Of a stretch of DNA of 64,000 nt, positions 12,301 to 31,417 are shown one piece after another (positions within the stretch are counted from its first letter, which is position 1; every line of letters begins with the position of its first letter). The DNA lies in the NCBI GenBank assembly GCA_051294375.1, contig CM119263.1, forward strand, positions 19,930,115 to 19,994,114, given 5' to 3'. The notes below the pieces were generated by a model. The model was not told the origin of the DNA. It did not search any database and saw only the letters and a list, made by a program, of their open reading frames with translations. The stretch is from Paraspadella gotoi. Taxonomy: Eukaryota; Chaetognatha. The position numbers and the translations under genes were made by a program.

Positions 12301-15300
12301 AAGGTTAAAAAAAATTTTTTTGAATTTTTAAATTTTAAGACCAGATTCAGATAGCTCATAAAAAGTTGTCTAATTGTGTAATTTTTTTCTCTTTTCGTTG
12401 TTCAATAAAATAGCAGATTCGAAAACAAAAGTTTTGGTATTTTTACAACGATTTTTATTACAAAGTATTGGATATGTTTCGACTCTTGTATTCGAGTCTT
12501 CATCAGCATTTGACAGTTGTATTTTTCACAATCATAAAGTTGGGGATAGAGAGAGTGAGAGAGAGAGAAAGAGAGAGAGAGAGAGATTCCAACAAAGAAT
12601 TGAGAAAGGACAGTGGTCAGATTTCAGGACAGGTGAAGGTAAGGACAGGATAAAATGTAATGTTTCTCTCTCTCTCAAAATCAACTTATTTGCCCTTTCT
12701 CCTGTCCTTACCTTCACCTGTCCTGAAATCTGACCACTGTCCTTTCTCAATTCTTTGTTGGAATCTCTCTCTTTCTCTCTCTCTCTCTCTCACTCTCTCT
12801 ATCCCCAACTTTATGATTGTGCAAAATACAACTCTCTAATGCTGATGAAGACTCGAATACAAGAGTCGAAACATGTCCAATACTTTGTAATAAAAATCGT
12901 TGTAAAAATACCAAAACTTTTGTTTTCGAATCTGCTAATATTTTTATGATAAGTGTATCAAAAATAATAAAAACCGTAAAAAAATCATCATCTTTCGATG
13001 ATTTTTTATAGTTTTTCTTATTTTTTACCTACTTCTCATAAAAATATTTAAAAAAGAATTATACTTTGGGCAACTTTTTATGAGCTATCTGAATCTGGTC
13101 TAAAAATTTAAAATTTTTCCAAAAATTGTTTGGCCTTTCTTATCTATTAATAAATATTAAAAAATTAATTACTAGGGTATATATTTTCATTTGAGCTTGT
13201 ACCTACTCTAAATTTTTGACTCACCCAATTGAGTGCGGCTACCCCTACGTAAGGGAGTGGTCTTTTCATACAATTGAAACATTCTTTGAATCATTATACC
13301 ACTTCATTGATAGGGAAGCCGGGTACTCTGGGAGTAAATAAACGCGACTGAGAAAGTCTTGATTGAAAGCTTGCAGGGACCTGCTATGTTAATATAAATT
13401 AATAAAAATTATCTTGTTAGAGTGATGGATGCCTTAAACCACCAAAGCCTGTCCAAAGTCAGGGGCAAGATAGCTTGTTTATTAAATGAATGGATAATTT
13501 TTATATTGGTTGTACCAATTTTATATTATATAGACTTTTTAAAAAATATTTAGATTTTGAGCGGCGTGACGTCTATGAACTGGTCCGAGCGCTTATTGGA
13601 GGATGGCGTTGGAGTCGACCCACTCGTTCGCCTGTTTGCATCACTACTTCATCTCTCGACCACTACTGCCTTCATTCTGAAAGTAAACAACGCCGTATAA
13701 CCCACCTGCTGACCTTTTGTTAAACTCATCACAATAGTCAATACATATTCTTTTCCCCTCAGTTGCCGACGGATAAAAATGAAGGTTCAGTGCGTCGCGC
13801 TAGCGAACTATTGTCCCCCGAAATCGCCTCCGATTTGTTCTATTTCTTTTCGAGGTGATTTTATGCGTTAATTCCATTTAATTTTATCTACAACTAGATT
13901 CACTTTTTTTTTCAAGGATGAGTCGTATTTATTTTCTCTATGATCTCACGACTTCGTTATCGTCACAATCCCAACCTGAATCTCAAAAGTCGCAGTTGCA
14001 ACCTCCGAAGTAACAACCTTTTTCGCACAAAAATACATGTTTTTGGAAAAAATTCTAAAATTAAATTTATATCCTTAATTTCCCTCAGAGTATTCGCCTC
14101 CACCTCTTCGACCGCTACGTTTATTCTCGACCTATTGCTGGACCATATCATCGCCGTCCTCGTCCACTGGTCTTCTGAGCCCCAGGTCGTGTCGGAAGCC
14201 GTCGCGCTTCTCAAAACTTTCGTGGATACTAAACTCCGAGCCGCATTCGTCGTTTCCAAATCGGCGAAACTGTGGGAACTCACGGAAATAGCCTGCAATC
14301 CCAAGAGTCGATCTCAATTAGCGGCCTCGCTCCCTGTTCAAGTCCAGGTCAGTTGACGGGTTAAAATTTTTAAGACGGTCTTCCCTTTTTATTAATTTGT
14401 CCCTTTTCTTTCTTAAGCGCGACCTAATGCTGTGCTTGACGCTTGTGGGTGCTTCGATTAGCGAGGAATCACTCAAGCAAAAGTATTGGCGCCATGTGTT
14501 GGAACCGATTCGGTCGTTGTTCCAAGGGATCGTCGATAGGATCCCCACGCCTGACAAGGCACGAACAGGTACGATTAACAAACGATGTAGATTAAAAAAA
14601 AATTGATTTGAATTTTACGTGCCAATAAGATTATATAAGATCAAAAGAAAACAAAATATTTCGGGAGATAACATTAGTGGCTTTTTAAATAAGCAGCGAT
14701 CTTCAGAGATTTGTCTCTCTCTGAGGTGTGTAACAAAATGAGATACAGGTTTACAAAACTGTTTTTGGTAAAGTAGAGCGGGGAAATTCGGAACAGGGGT
14801 ATTTCGGAACACTGAACACCTAAAATTATATCAAAAAAATAATTAAATATTTCACCAACTTGACTTTCCATTATCATTATGATAAGCGAGTTAGTTGTAT
14901 AGTATTTTTAAAAAATACAATTAAATTGTGGTAAAAGGGAACAGGAAAACGTTAAGTGTTCTGTGTTGCCTCATATGCTTTTTATAACGTGTTAGTGATA
15001 ATTTACTAAGTAATAAAAACATTTGTTAAAAAATTAGACGGAAAAAATTATTATGCTAATAATATTACAGTAAGAAATTCTATTTTATAAAAGTTTGTAA
15101 TGAAATTTAACGCCGAAATTAAGCTAAAAAATTAGTTTGAGACAAAATTAAGATGAAATTGATAAAAAAATATTAATAAAAATATTTGGAAAAGAAAATT
15201 AAAAATATAATAAAATTTAAAAGGATAAATAAAAATAATAAAAAAAATAACATGGGAAATAAAAAAATGGGCCAAAAACTAATAATAATTAGAAAGGAAG

Positions 15301-18029
15301 ATGGGGACGAAATGCCGGAATGGAAGGAAATAAAAAACTTGGTCAAAAATAATATAAATTAAAAAAATATATACAAAGTTTATATCTATTGTCATTCTAT
15401 AATTTTTGAAAAGTTAGAACTTAGTATTAAAAATCATTTTGCCCACTTACGAATATAAGATCTAAATTTTTTTATACATAAAACATTAATGAAAGTCTCT
15501 ACACGTGATGATAGCGGTTTAGTTATTATTTTCTGTAATATTATATTATATTATAAAAATATACATATATTAAGTGTTCCGAATTACCCCTAGGGGTCGC
15601 AGGATAAAAAATGACTGCATCAACCTGTAGCGGGGACACTTTCCTAGATATATCACTAGAAAAAAACTTTTTCAAAATATATTTACTATGTAAAAAATTT
15701 GATTACTCCCAAAAGTGTTCCAAATTTTTACTCTTTAACCTAAGGTTTTTACTCTTCCACTGAGGGAAAAATCCATTCTTCTAATTCTGGCCATCTCAGC
15801 CTTTAAATTTTAAAAGCTTGTGATGACCTTAAAACAAAAGGTTTCTTTCTTTTGTTGATTACCTTAAAGCTCCTTTGAAAACAGAAGAAAGAAACCCTTA
15901 GGTTTAAGGTCATTACAAGCTTTTAGAATTCAAAGGAAGAGAATAGAAGATATAGCCAGAATTAGAATGAATTTTAAGACAAATGAAAAGGTAGACACCT
16001 TATCGAAAACTGTTTTGTATATCTGTATCTCATTTTGAGGGAGACCGAGGTCTCTAAAGATTAGTGCTCATCTAAATTTAAATATAAATATAAGAATCAT
16101 ATTATCTCCCGGAATATTTTTCATTTTATCTTATTTGCATTTAAAGACCTAATCAATTTTTTTATCTACAACGAAATCTCCTACCCAAATTATGACTCTG
16201 AAACAAACAATTAACTAGCGCCAGGTCGAGGTAAGCCGGTTCGATGACTCTCATCATCCTTTTTTTTTCGCCTCGGATGACAGGAATCATTATTACCCAG
16301 TCCCGCTATCCCCTACCCTCCGTTGTCGTTGGCGTCTTGGAATCGCTTGTCGGCGTTGCCCTCTCGGCACGCGTCCATTCATTACCATGGTTGTTTGACT
16401 TTCTTTCTCCGATGATGGACCAGGTTTGTCCGTCGCAATTGAAAATAATTCGTTTGGCCCTGTAAATGGTTATTTAAAATTCTTAATTTTATTATTTCCA
16501 GTGCCCGTACGTTTTAAGTGCCTTCAATACTTCTCCTGAAGTTGTGGAACCCGTTCTCAGGTGATACTGAAGATTTCCATGGGTCTAAACCAAGAGCTTT
16601 TATAAGTTAGTCAATGGTCACTGTTACTAACAGGCTTGCCAATACTGTGGTTCAACATTCGTTGCCGTCCTTAAACGACACTCAAACGAACCGTCTCTAC
16701 CAAATTTGCATGGACATTGTTCAAACCTATTTTAAGCACAACGTTGGAAAACACTCGTACGAGTCATCTTCGGAAGATGAACAAGTAATTTAAAAATGGG
16801 TATCCCTTTTCCCCCTGAAATTTCACTCGTTTAACTTTGTTTTAATCTTTATTCCAGTTTTCAGATTTGTTCATTCTAATGGACCTGCTTACGAATCTTT
16901 TGAACAAAGACGTTCTCGATTTTTGGTCCGTTGACGAAAATTCTAATCCTTCTGAGCCGGCTTCCTCTGCGCCACCTGTGGTGAGTGAAGCCCTTTGTTT
17001 ATTTCTACCACGCGGTTCTCGAGGCGCGCTGCCATTGTATCCGCCGGTGCTTTTGTTATCGAGTCTATTATGGGTGAAGCCCTTCTTGAAGCCGGAATGG
17101 AATAAAAGAAAGAAATGCCTTCTTGGTTTTCAGATTTCTCGCCTCTCCTCCGCCGACGTCGTTCTCTGCGCTATTAACTTCGTCATTCCGCTCATGAACG
17201 AAGAGCTGTTAAAGTTTCCTCCGCTTTGTTCCCATTATTACAAGGTGCGACTTTTTTTAAAAAAAATTAAAAAATTGGATAATTTTTTAAAACGCGCTTT
17301 TAATAGAAAGTTATATTTTGTTTTTAATAGAAGTTAATATATTTCGTTTCCCCGTTTTTTTCGTCTCCTTAGCTTCTCCAATCTGTCGCTGAGATATTCC
17401 CAGAAAAAATTGCCACCCTCCCTGAAGAAAACTTTCGAACTCTTTTGAACACCATTAGCATGGGGCTGTCCTCTTTTGGTTCGCAGGTAATTCGGAAAAA
17501 ACCCTAAACTTACTGCATTTTTTCATCTCTCCTTAGTCTTATCTTTACTTTCTCCTGACGTCAGGTATCCAGCGCCTCGTTAACTTTTCTCGACGCTCTT
17601 GCTACTCATGTCGGCGATCCCTCCTCCATTCCCCCTCACGTCTTCTCTTCTCTTTCACCTTTTCTTACATCTCTCTTTTCCCTACTGTTGTTGGAACCTC
17701 ATTTTGACATGGAACTCTTAGAAGTTGCGTCACGCGCTTTTTTCGCTCTTATCACGCTTTTCAAGGTAAATAATTGTCCGCTTTGTCCAAGAAACACTAG
17801 TGAATTAAGTGTTTTTCCGGTTTTGAAGGACGACTACTTGCGTTGTGTTAACGAACTGCTGACCGCCCACGCTCACCAACCTCACCAACCACGATTGGTC
17901 GAAGCCTTTCACGCTCTCACGCCTCCCGATTTGCCACTGAGCGCCCAAAACCGAACTGCGGTTCTTACTTTTGTCGAAAATATGCAAAACTTTTTGCTCA
18001 GTGTTCGCGGGTTATTGTGCATGAAGTAA
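9308..18029 (+). CDS. XPO4: XPO4, exportin-4 (karyopherin beta)
   Basis: Twenty-six exons: 9308-9399, 9472-9586, 9684-9800, 9877-10158, 10239-10386, 10476-10549, 10616-10705, 10782-10897, 11026-11206, 11290-11421, 11519-11622, 11721-11886, 11954-12109, 13554-13682, 13763-13854, 13917-14009, 14089-14347, 14418-14568, 16284-16423, 16502-16560, 16634-16784, 16858-16980, 17134-17244, 17373-17486, 17565-17765, 17829-18029; 1198 aa. Exportin-4 exports cargoes such as eIF5A and SMAD3 and imports some SOX factors. The HEAT-repeat text follows the family from IARIESAAKVMMSPPS through YVREQIL...VLKRSALDK and SSADVVLCAINFVIPLM to the terminal VRGLLCMK. Two introns (9801-9876, 11623-11720) need GC donors (both GCGAGT) to stay in frame. 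Introns at 12110-13553 and 14569-16283 are enlarged by inverted-repeat elements. Confidence 0.95.
12469..12508 (-). ncRNA. Hammerhead-ribozyme-like motif (left arm)
   Basis: Reading the minus strand: CTGATGA (12500-12506), one extra A, a 5-bp stem GACTC/GAGTC, then GAAA and CATATCC. The box order is that of a hammerhead core (CUGANGA, stem II, GAAA, stem III, NUH). The extra A between the first box and stem II, and CATATC where the right arm has CATGTC, are departures from a canonical active motif. Activity is not claimed. Confidence 0.45.
12837..12882 (+). ncRNA. Hammerhead-ribozyme-like motif (right arm)
   Basis: CTGATGA at 12842-12848, one extra A, stem GACTC/GAGTC (12850-12854 with 12863-12867), GAAA at 12868-12871, then CATGTC ending at 12877. 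The sequence ACATGT is self-complementary, as in minimal type I hammerheads thought to act as dimers, and GTC would be the cleavage triplet. Bases outside it (TAATG before, CAATA after) pair at four of five positions as a short stem I. The extra A is the main objection. Confidence 0.5.
14793..15594. mobile_element. Nested TIR unit inside the 14.6-16.2 kb element
   Basis: TATTTCGGAACACT near 14800 is answered by AGTGTTCCGAATTACCCC near 15573, forming short inverted termini around about 800 nt of AT-rich, non-coding DNA. An insertion within the larger inverted repeat is the simplest reading; a single complex element is the alternative. Confidence 0.4.
15809..15927. repeat. Hairpin-forming inverted repeat
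   Basis: AAAAGCTTGTGATGACCTTA at 15811 is matched by TAAGGTCATTACAAGCTTTT at 15905. Each arm also contains a match around GGTTTCTTTCT/AGAAAGAAACC. Confidence 0.65.
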
Positions 18030-18441
18030 GAAATCCTGAAGACTTCTCGTTCGGGCTATGTTTTGCCCATGTGTTTTCTGTGCCATTTTCGAGTCGAATC
18101 AATGGGTACAGAAATTTTTGCCATAATTTTTTTTTATATTTGCTTATCAAAGAGCTTTATTTATTTACCGACCGAAAATTTCGAACTTTTTAACTGCGAG
18201 ACGTTGCGCGAAATTTTAGTCTGTTGTTTTAAACTTTTTTAACAGAATGATTTATATTTAAAAAGTATTTGCCAATAGCAGCTTTACTTACTACTTATAT
18301 TTAATAAATATTCATTGCCATTGTTAGTATCGTCTACTTATTGTTCACTAATTTTCAGTTTAAATATACTTGACAAACATCCTACGACAATTTAGAAGAT
18401 GCTTTGAAAGTAATCCACGCAGCATACTTGGATTTAAAGAA
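18030..18441. other. Intergenic, XPO4 to B9D1
   Basis: 412 nt without a gene. An AATAAA at about 18304 could serve XPO4 3' end formation. An upstream in-frame ATG at 18370 would add 24 residues to B9D1, but family alignment favours the later start. Confidence 0.5.
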
Positions 18442-19430
18442 ATGGCATCAACGACGGTGTCGGACGTCACCAAAAGCTCCTTTTTGCTCACTATTGCCGG
18501 CCAAGTCGAAAGTGCCGAGTTTCCCGAGTTCGACGACATATTCTGCAAGTACTCTTTCGTCTATGGTCAAGACTGGTCCATAACTTCGGGACTCGAGGAG
18601 GGCATTACCCAAATCGCTAAACGTGGTCTTTATTACAACGAAACTACGCCCAAGTTTGTTTTTAACCACCCGTTGGACGTCTCTTTTAAGGTGAATCATT
18701 GTTATGTTTGTTTGAATGGGGGCAAGTGACGGTTAGTGATGATTTTTTTCTGGTCTATTTCAACGCTTTTTCACTTTATTTTTAGAGTACCAACCCTTTT
18801 GGTTGGCCGCAAATCGTCATATCGGCTTACGGTTATGACATTTTCGGTCACGACGTCGTTCGTGGTTACGGAGCAGGTCTGTTCGGAATCTCAAAAAAAT
18901 ATATTTTTCATCATTAATAAAAATTTTCTTTCATTTTATCCTTTCCCTCTAGTTCATTTGCCGATTTCTTCCGGATTGTATACCTTAAACGTGCCTATGT
19001 TCGTCCCTGAATCGAGGTAATCATTTTTTTCTCTGGCTGATCGTTAACTCTCGTTATACATAAATATAAATTAAACCTCAAATATTCTTATTGTGTTCTG
19101 TCAGTTCCTACATGCAAAAGATAACCTCGTGGTTGTTGGGGCGTAGACCGGAATTCGTTGACCCCAATGTCGTCGCTCAGGTACGATAAATATTGAATAG
19201 TTTTATCAATCTGTAATTTTTATCTCAACCCTCAATATAATCAGTCTTTTCCCCGCTTTATTACACGACCCTTTTCTTAGAGTGAAGGACGAGAGGTGAC
19301 CCGAGTTCGGAGTCAAGGATTCGTCAAAGTTAAACTCAACGTGTTAACGAAGGATATGAGGAGACTCGGATACGACGTTTTGCCGTCAGACGTTGCCACC
19401 TCTTCCACCCACGCTGTCGCGCGGGTCTAG
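18442..19430 (+). CDS. B9D1: B9D1, B9-domain protein of the ciliary transition zone
   Basis: Five exons: 18442-18690, 18786-18876, 18953-19016, 19105-19180, 19281-19430; 209 aa, the usual family length. B9D1 belongs to the MKS/B9 module at the base of the cilium that gates membrane-protein entry. The B9 domain, a C2-like fold, covers almost the whole chain: [83 protein letters not shown] and the near-invariant [16 protein letters not shown] block. The start at 18442 aligns with known N-termini (MAS...[13 protein letters not shown]). Together with CCDC61 it shows that the organism builds cilia. Confidence 0.96.
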
Positions 19431-19960
19431 CGAATTCTTTTTGTGGACTGAAACTTTAAAGTTAATTTACTTTCTGCAATTAACTATGTACTTTTGACGC
19501 AATGAGTGCTCGCCTTATTTTTTTTTTAATTGAAACATTCCGTCCAGTTTTACCTGTTTTACGAATTTACCTTACTTTTATACTTGAATATTTTTTTTTA
19601 TATATAGTAAACTAATTTCGTCGTTTCGGAAACTCTTAAACATTCGGAGAAACACACAAGCAACAAACTATTGTGCCGTCGTTTGCAAAATAATTTGGTT
19701 CATATCTTCTCCGGCAAAGGAGTTGATTTCTTCTTAATTAAAAACATTGCGTGAAGAAATATTCATTAGCCAACTTGGATTTAAAATTTCTGAGCAAGTG
19801 GTTCTATCTTGTAATCGCTTTTGAATTCACGAAATTTTCATTTGTGCTTTGACACGAGTAATAATCAGCGTTATTTCTGCCCACGTCCTGATCCTTAAGT
19901 TTTGATTTTAAAAATTCTTTGGTCGTTTTTGGTGGGACTATATTTCCCCCAAACCCAAAG
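19431..19960. other. Intergenic, B9D1 to ZC3H14-like
   Basis: 530 nt, AT-rich, no supported gene or recognisable repeat. It should include the B9D1 3' UTR and the next promoter. Confidence 0.5.
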
Positions 19961-21858
19961 ATGGAGGCCAACATGACGAAAAAGATCAAGGCTGTGATTA
20001 AGGCGAAGCTCATCGAACTGGAAGCTTACGTAAGTAAAGGAAATCCTCCTCCGTTGGTTTTAACTGAAAATAAGCGTAATCGTACATATTTGGTACATAT
20101 TTGCGTCGACAAAGATTTTAAGATTTAAGGTTTTGGAAAGAGTTTAGACTTTCCTTTTTTCATTCCCTTCAATTTTCTAATTTTTGTTAAAACTTTTTCC
20201 CCCTTCCCCTTCATCTCACCCTCTCCTGAAACAGGTCGACGACGAGCTTCCAGATTACATAATGGTGATGGTCGCCAACAAAAAGACACAACCGCAGATG
20301 GCCTCGGATTTATCTCTCTTTCTCGGTTAGTTGATTTCATGGGCCTTTGCGAGGTCCTCACGATTGGCGATAGCGGCGCTCAACGCCGCCTTGTACGCCT
20401 AATATTAGTCGATGGGTCCAGTGGTTCGGCGTCAATTGCGTCGTCGATTTCGCCAAAGCACAGTCGACGGCTTCCGCAGCCACCGATTAAAATCGCTTAG
20501 GGATCCAGGATCGAGGGGCAGAGGTTTCAGCTGCCGTTTGTTCTATACATCTTCCAGGAGAAGACGCTGACAGATTCGCTGCTTGGCTCCAACGGGTCCT
20601 CAACAAGATTCAGAAGATCTCGGAAGCGAAGAAGCCCGTCGCCGGTAAAGAAGGCTCGAAGAACTCGAAGGAAGAGGTTTCGAAGACGCCGACGTCGATC
20701 AAGAAAACCGACAAAGAAACAACGCCCATCGTCTTCTCACTCAAACCGCGACGGCCAACGTCCAAGGAACCGTCGCCGGCCCCAGCCACCCTTTCCAAGA
20801 AGATTGCCATCAGCCTAAAGAAGAAAATTGAGATAAAAACTAAGTCGCAAGCTTCGGACATTGACGCCTCCCCCGCCTCCTCCGCCCTCTCTCCGCGAGG
20901 CGATACGCCCTCGCCCGTCTCAACAGCGACGCCGCGTCAAAACTCCCCGCCGCCCCGAACACCGACGCCTGAGTTGGCGTCAGACGCTGAAGATAGGAAA
21001 AGAAAGGCTTCTCGAGTAGACGCGAGCGATGAAGAGGCGGAGAGGAAGAGGAAACGGGAGACGGAACCCGACTCCAGAAAGAGCGAGCGGCAAAATGACG
21101 TGGAAGAGAAGGAAAAGAATATTATCCTTATCATGGAACAAATCAAAAAGTTAAAAAATAAACTGGTTGAGCGCGCCGAAGAGTCAGCCAGCGATGAAGA
21201 TGACGACGACATGAGCGACGTCATTCGAGATAAGATCACGACATTGAGAAAGAGACTCGAGAGCATCCAAGAAGACTTGGCCGAAGAAGAGGAAGAGGAA
21301 AAAGAAAATAATAAAGAAATAGAGAGCGAGACGACGAAAGAAGGTGAGTTATCTTTAAACGGCAATTATGCAGAAGCCGTCGATATAAACGTTACTAAAT
21401 CCGTGATTGTTTTGTCCAATGAAGCCTCCGAAATCTCGCCAAAACCGACGATCAAAATGGGGAACGTCGACACTCCCGAAGGAGATGGACTCGAGAACGA
21501 ATCGTTGGACTCTCGATGCACGACCCCCGTTCTGGATGAACTCCCGTCGCCGCAATCTCGCGCGACTTCGGAAGACCTTCTCGTCGTCAACATGGAGACT
21601 AAAACTGCTCCGACGACGTTAGTTCACGACGACGCCGAGGCTCTCCAACGCCTCCACCTCCCCCTTTTTCTACTCTCCGCAGAGGACCATCGTCAGTGCG
21701 TCCACTGCAGTGAAGTCGGAGCCGCGGTGCTTTGTTCCGGGTGTCGCGTTGTCCTTCACTGCTGCGCGGAAAAGAACTGCTTCCGTTCGTTTCACGTCGC
21801 GGGATCTAATTGCGACGAGAGTCAGAGGCTCGAAAGCATTCCCATTAACATTCGATAA
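19961..21858 (+). CDS. ZC3H14/Nab2-N-domain protein with C-terminal MYND-like finger
   Basis: Three exons: 19961-20029, 20235-20325, 20558-21858; 486 aa. Residues 1 to about 80 (KKIKAVIKAKLIELEAYVDDELPDYIMVMV, then NKKTQPQMASDLSLFLG) closely match the PWI-like N-terminal domain of ZC3H14/Nab2, which in known proteins contacts nuclear pore and mRNA-export factors. The middle is Lys/Ser/Pro-rich with NLS-like KRKR clusters, a predicted coiled coil (IILIMEQIKKLKNKLVERAEE) and acidic runs. Instead of the tandem CCCH fingers that bind poly(A) in ZC3H14, the C-terminus has one Cys/His cluster, C-x2-C-x8-C-x2-C-x5/6-C-x4/5-C-x4-H-x5-C, resembling MYND. The CCCH fingers may be lost, on an unseen alternative exon, or replaced. 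The N-terminal assignment is firm and the overall name is not. Confidence 0.75.
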
Positions 21859-30040
<8,182 letters not shown>

Positions 30041-30276
30041 TCGACTAGGCTTCGATGGACGTGAAGTGGCCCGTTATTTTCTTTCTAATTCCATCGTCTG
30101 GATCGTTTTCATTCTATTCTAGTCTCACACTGTGAATCCCACATTCCTTGTTTTATTGTGATTTATAGTCATAGCGCCTTAGAAAGTCATGTGTTATAAA
30201 CGTCATAGGCAAGAATTTTATCATAAAAATCTCGTTAATTTAGCACTTTTAAGTACACGTTCAAAAACTAAAAACA

Positions 30277-30983
30277 ATGGCGGTGTGTCTCGCTGTTATT
30301 AGCAAGGAAAATTATCCCCTCTACATAAAATGCAGCTCACGGGAGAACGAGCTTAATTTTCATTACACAGGTGGGCAACTTTTTACAACTGATTATTTTA
30401 TATTTATATTCTCCAAAATGATTTTTTGTGAAACTCATTTTTCTTAGTTCACACCTCTTTGGATGTTGTGGAAGAAAAAATTACCGCGGGTAGTAAAAAT
30501 GCAAGTGATATGCGAGAGCTGTACCTTGGACTTCTCTATCCAACAGAGGATTACAAGGTTTATGGTTATGTGAGTAATACAAAGGTAAGTAATTTTAAAT
30601 AAATTTACCAATTTTACATCATTTTAGCGGTGACTATTAATATTAATATTCACCCTGTCCTAACGTCTAATCCCTCACCTTTTAGATCAAATTTGTTATT
30701 GTTGTTGAATCTGCTAATGTTGCGCTACGCGATAATGAGATTCGATCTATGTTTCGTAAACTGCACAACGCCTACATGGACATGATATCCAACCCGTTTT
30801 ATTCCCCAGGTGCCCAGTATTTACTATTTTATATCTTATAAAATAGATGCTCTAATACTTGCTTTTTCATTTAATTTTTTTCCTGCATTTCTTTTTATCG
30901 ATGGCGCAGGCGAAGCCATCACCTCAAAATCATTCCAACGAGTCGTCGGGTCCATGCTTCAATCTCCAAGCCCGGGCGACTGA
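30277..30983 (+). CDS. TRAPPC2L: TRAPPC2L, TRAPP complex subunit 2-like
   Basis: Four exons: 30277-30370, 30448-30584, 30686-30809, 30910-30983; 142 aa, the expected size. It is a longin-fold (sedlin family) subunit of TRAPP, the Rab1/Rab11 exchange complex acting between ER and Golgi. The match is near-continuous: [55 protein letters not shown], and [19 protein letters not shown] with NPFYSPG. Its ATG is 236 nt after the SEC23 stop and on the same strand. The two products act at the same ER-Golgi step, but nothing here shows co-transcription. Confidence 0.97.
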
Positions 30984-31417
30984 TGCTTTTCTTTGCTCCA
31001 GACTCTCAGACTAAAGCATTTTAAAAAAAGGACACGCTTATCGTTTATCGTGAAGCCTCGTTCCTTTTCATATTTCCAGATCAAATTTGTTATGCTTTAA
31101 AAAAATACGATCGATGATTTTATTTTATTTTATTTTATCTTTCACTCTCTCCTGGTGGAAGATACGGCAGTTTCCCAGCGCTGTCTGGTTTCTGTCGAAT
31201 TCTGACTGGAAAATAGAAAAATGTGATAATCCGCGAGATTTTTGCCCCCAATCTCTTCAGAGCGATGAATAAATAAACTAGTCTTACGAGGCCTGTGGGG
31301 CCCTCGGTGCTGATTCTCGATATGTTCACAATTATTTTAATTGTTAATTCTTTGTTCGAACAACTTTGTTACAGTTTTTTCGCCATTTTTAAAACTATTT
31401 TTTAAAACGAAGGAAGG
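30984..31417. other. Intergenic, TRAPPC2L to profilin
   Basis: 434 nt with no gene. An AATAAATAAA cluster near 31265 is a likely TRAPPC2L polyadenylation signal. Confidence 0.55.

Larger units (their letters stand above)
12411..12937. mobile_element. Inner palindrome with hammerhead-like arms
   Basis: Two arms of about 240 nt (12411-12655 and 12695-12937) are near-perfect reverse complements, beginning GCAGATTCGAAAAC and ending GTTTTCGAATCTGC. From outside in, each arm carries a run containing ATCGTTGTAAAAATACC, a hammerhead-like hairpin, a purine/pyrimidine GA(CT) tract and an ACAGGTGAAGGTAAGGACAGG block. The spacer is about 40 nt. Arm similarity implies recent formation. No protein is encoded; the open frames that cross it are by-products of the repeat. 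Confidence 0.8.
12142..13245. mobile_element. TA-flanked TIR element in XPO4 intron
   Basis: Left end GGGGTAGCC (12142) is matched by GGCTACCCC ending at 13245, and each end abuts TA (12140-12141; 13246-13247), as expected for a Tc1/mariner-type TA duplication. The inverted arms are long (about 230 nt left, 180 nt right) and diverged; a shared block is AGATAGCTCATAAAAAGTTG at about 12350 and its complement at about 13075. No transposase is visible, so it is non-autonomous. A second palindromic unit (about 12411-12937) sits inside. A related copy is in the NEMP intron at about 46401-46990. Confidence 0.8.
14581..16174. mobile_element. Large inverted-repeat element in XPO4 intron
   Basis: The left arm starts ACGATGTAGATTAAA at about 14581, only 12 nt after the 5' splice site. 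The right arm ends TTTATCTACAACG at about 16173. Blocks in the left arm (ATATTTCGGGAGATAACATT, about 14657) recur as complement in the right (ATATTATCTCCCGGAATAT, about 16100). The interior is very AT-rich and has no coding capacity. It fills nearly the whole 1715-nt intron. Confidence 0.7.

Noticed and set aside
12374-12750. Overlapping open frames rich in RERERE/SLSLSL
   Set aside because: Translations of GA/CT tracts inside the foldback element.
20326-20557. GC-rich, partly open stretch as a possible extra exon of the ZC3H14-like gene
   Set aside because: Skipping it joins FLG to EDADRF in phase and matches the family, while reading through meets stops. Treated as a GC-rich intron.
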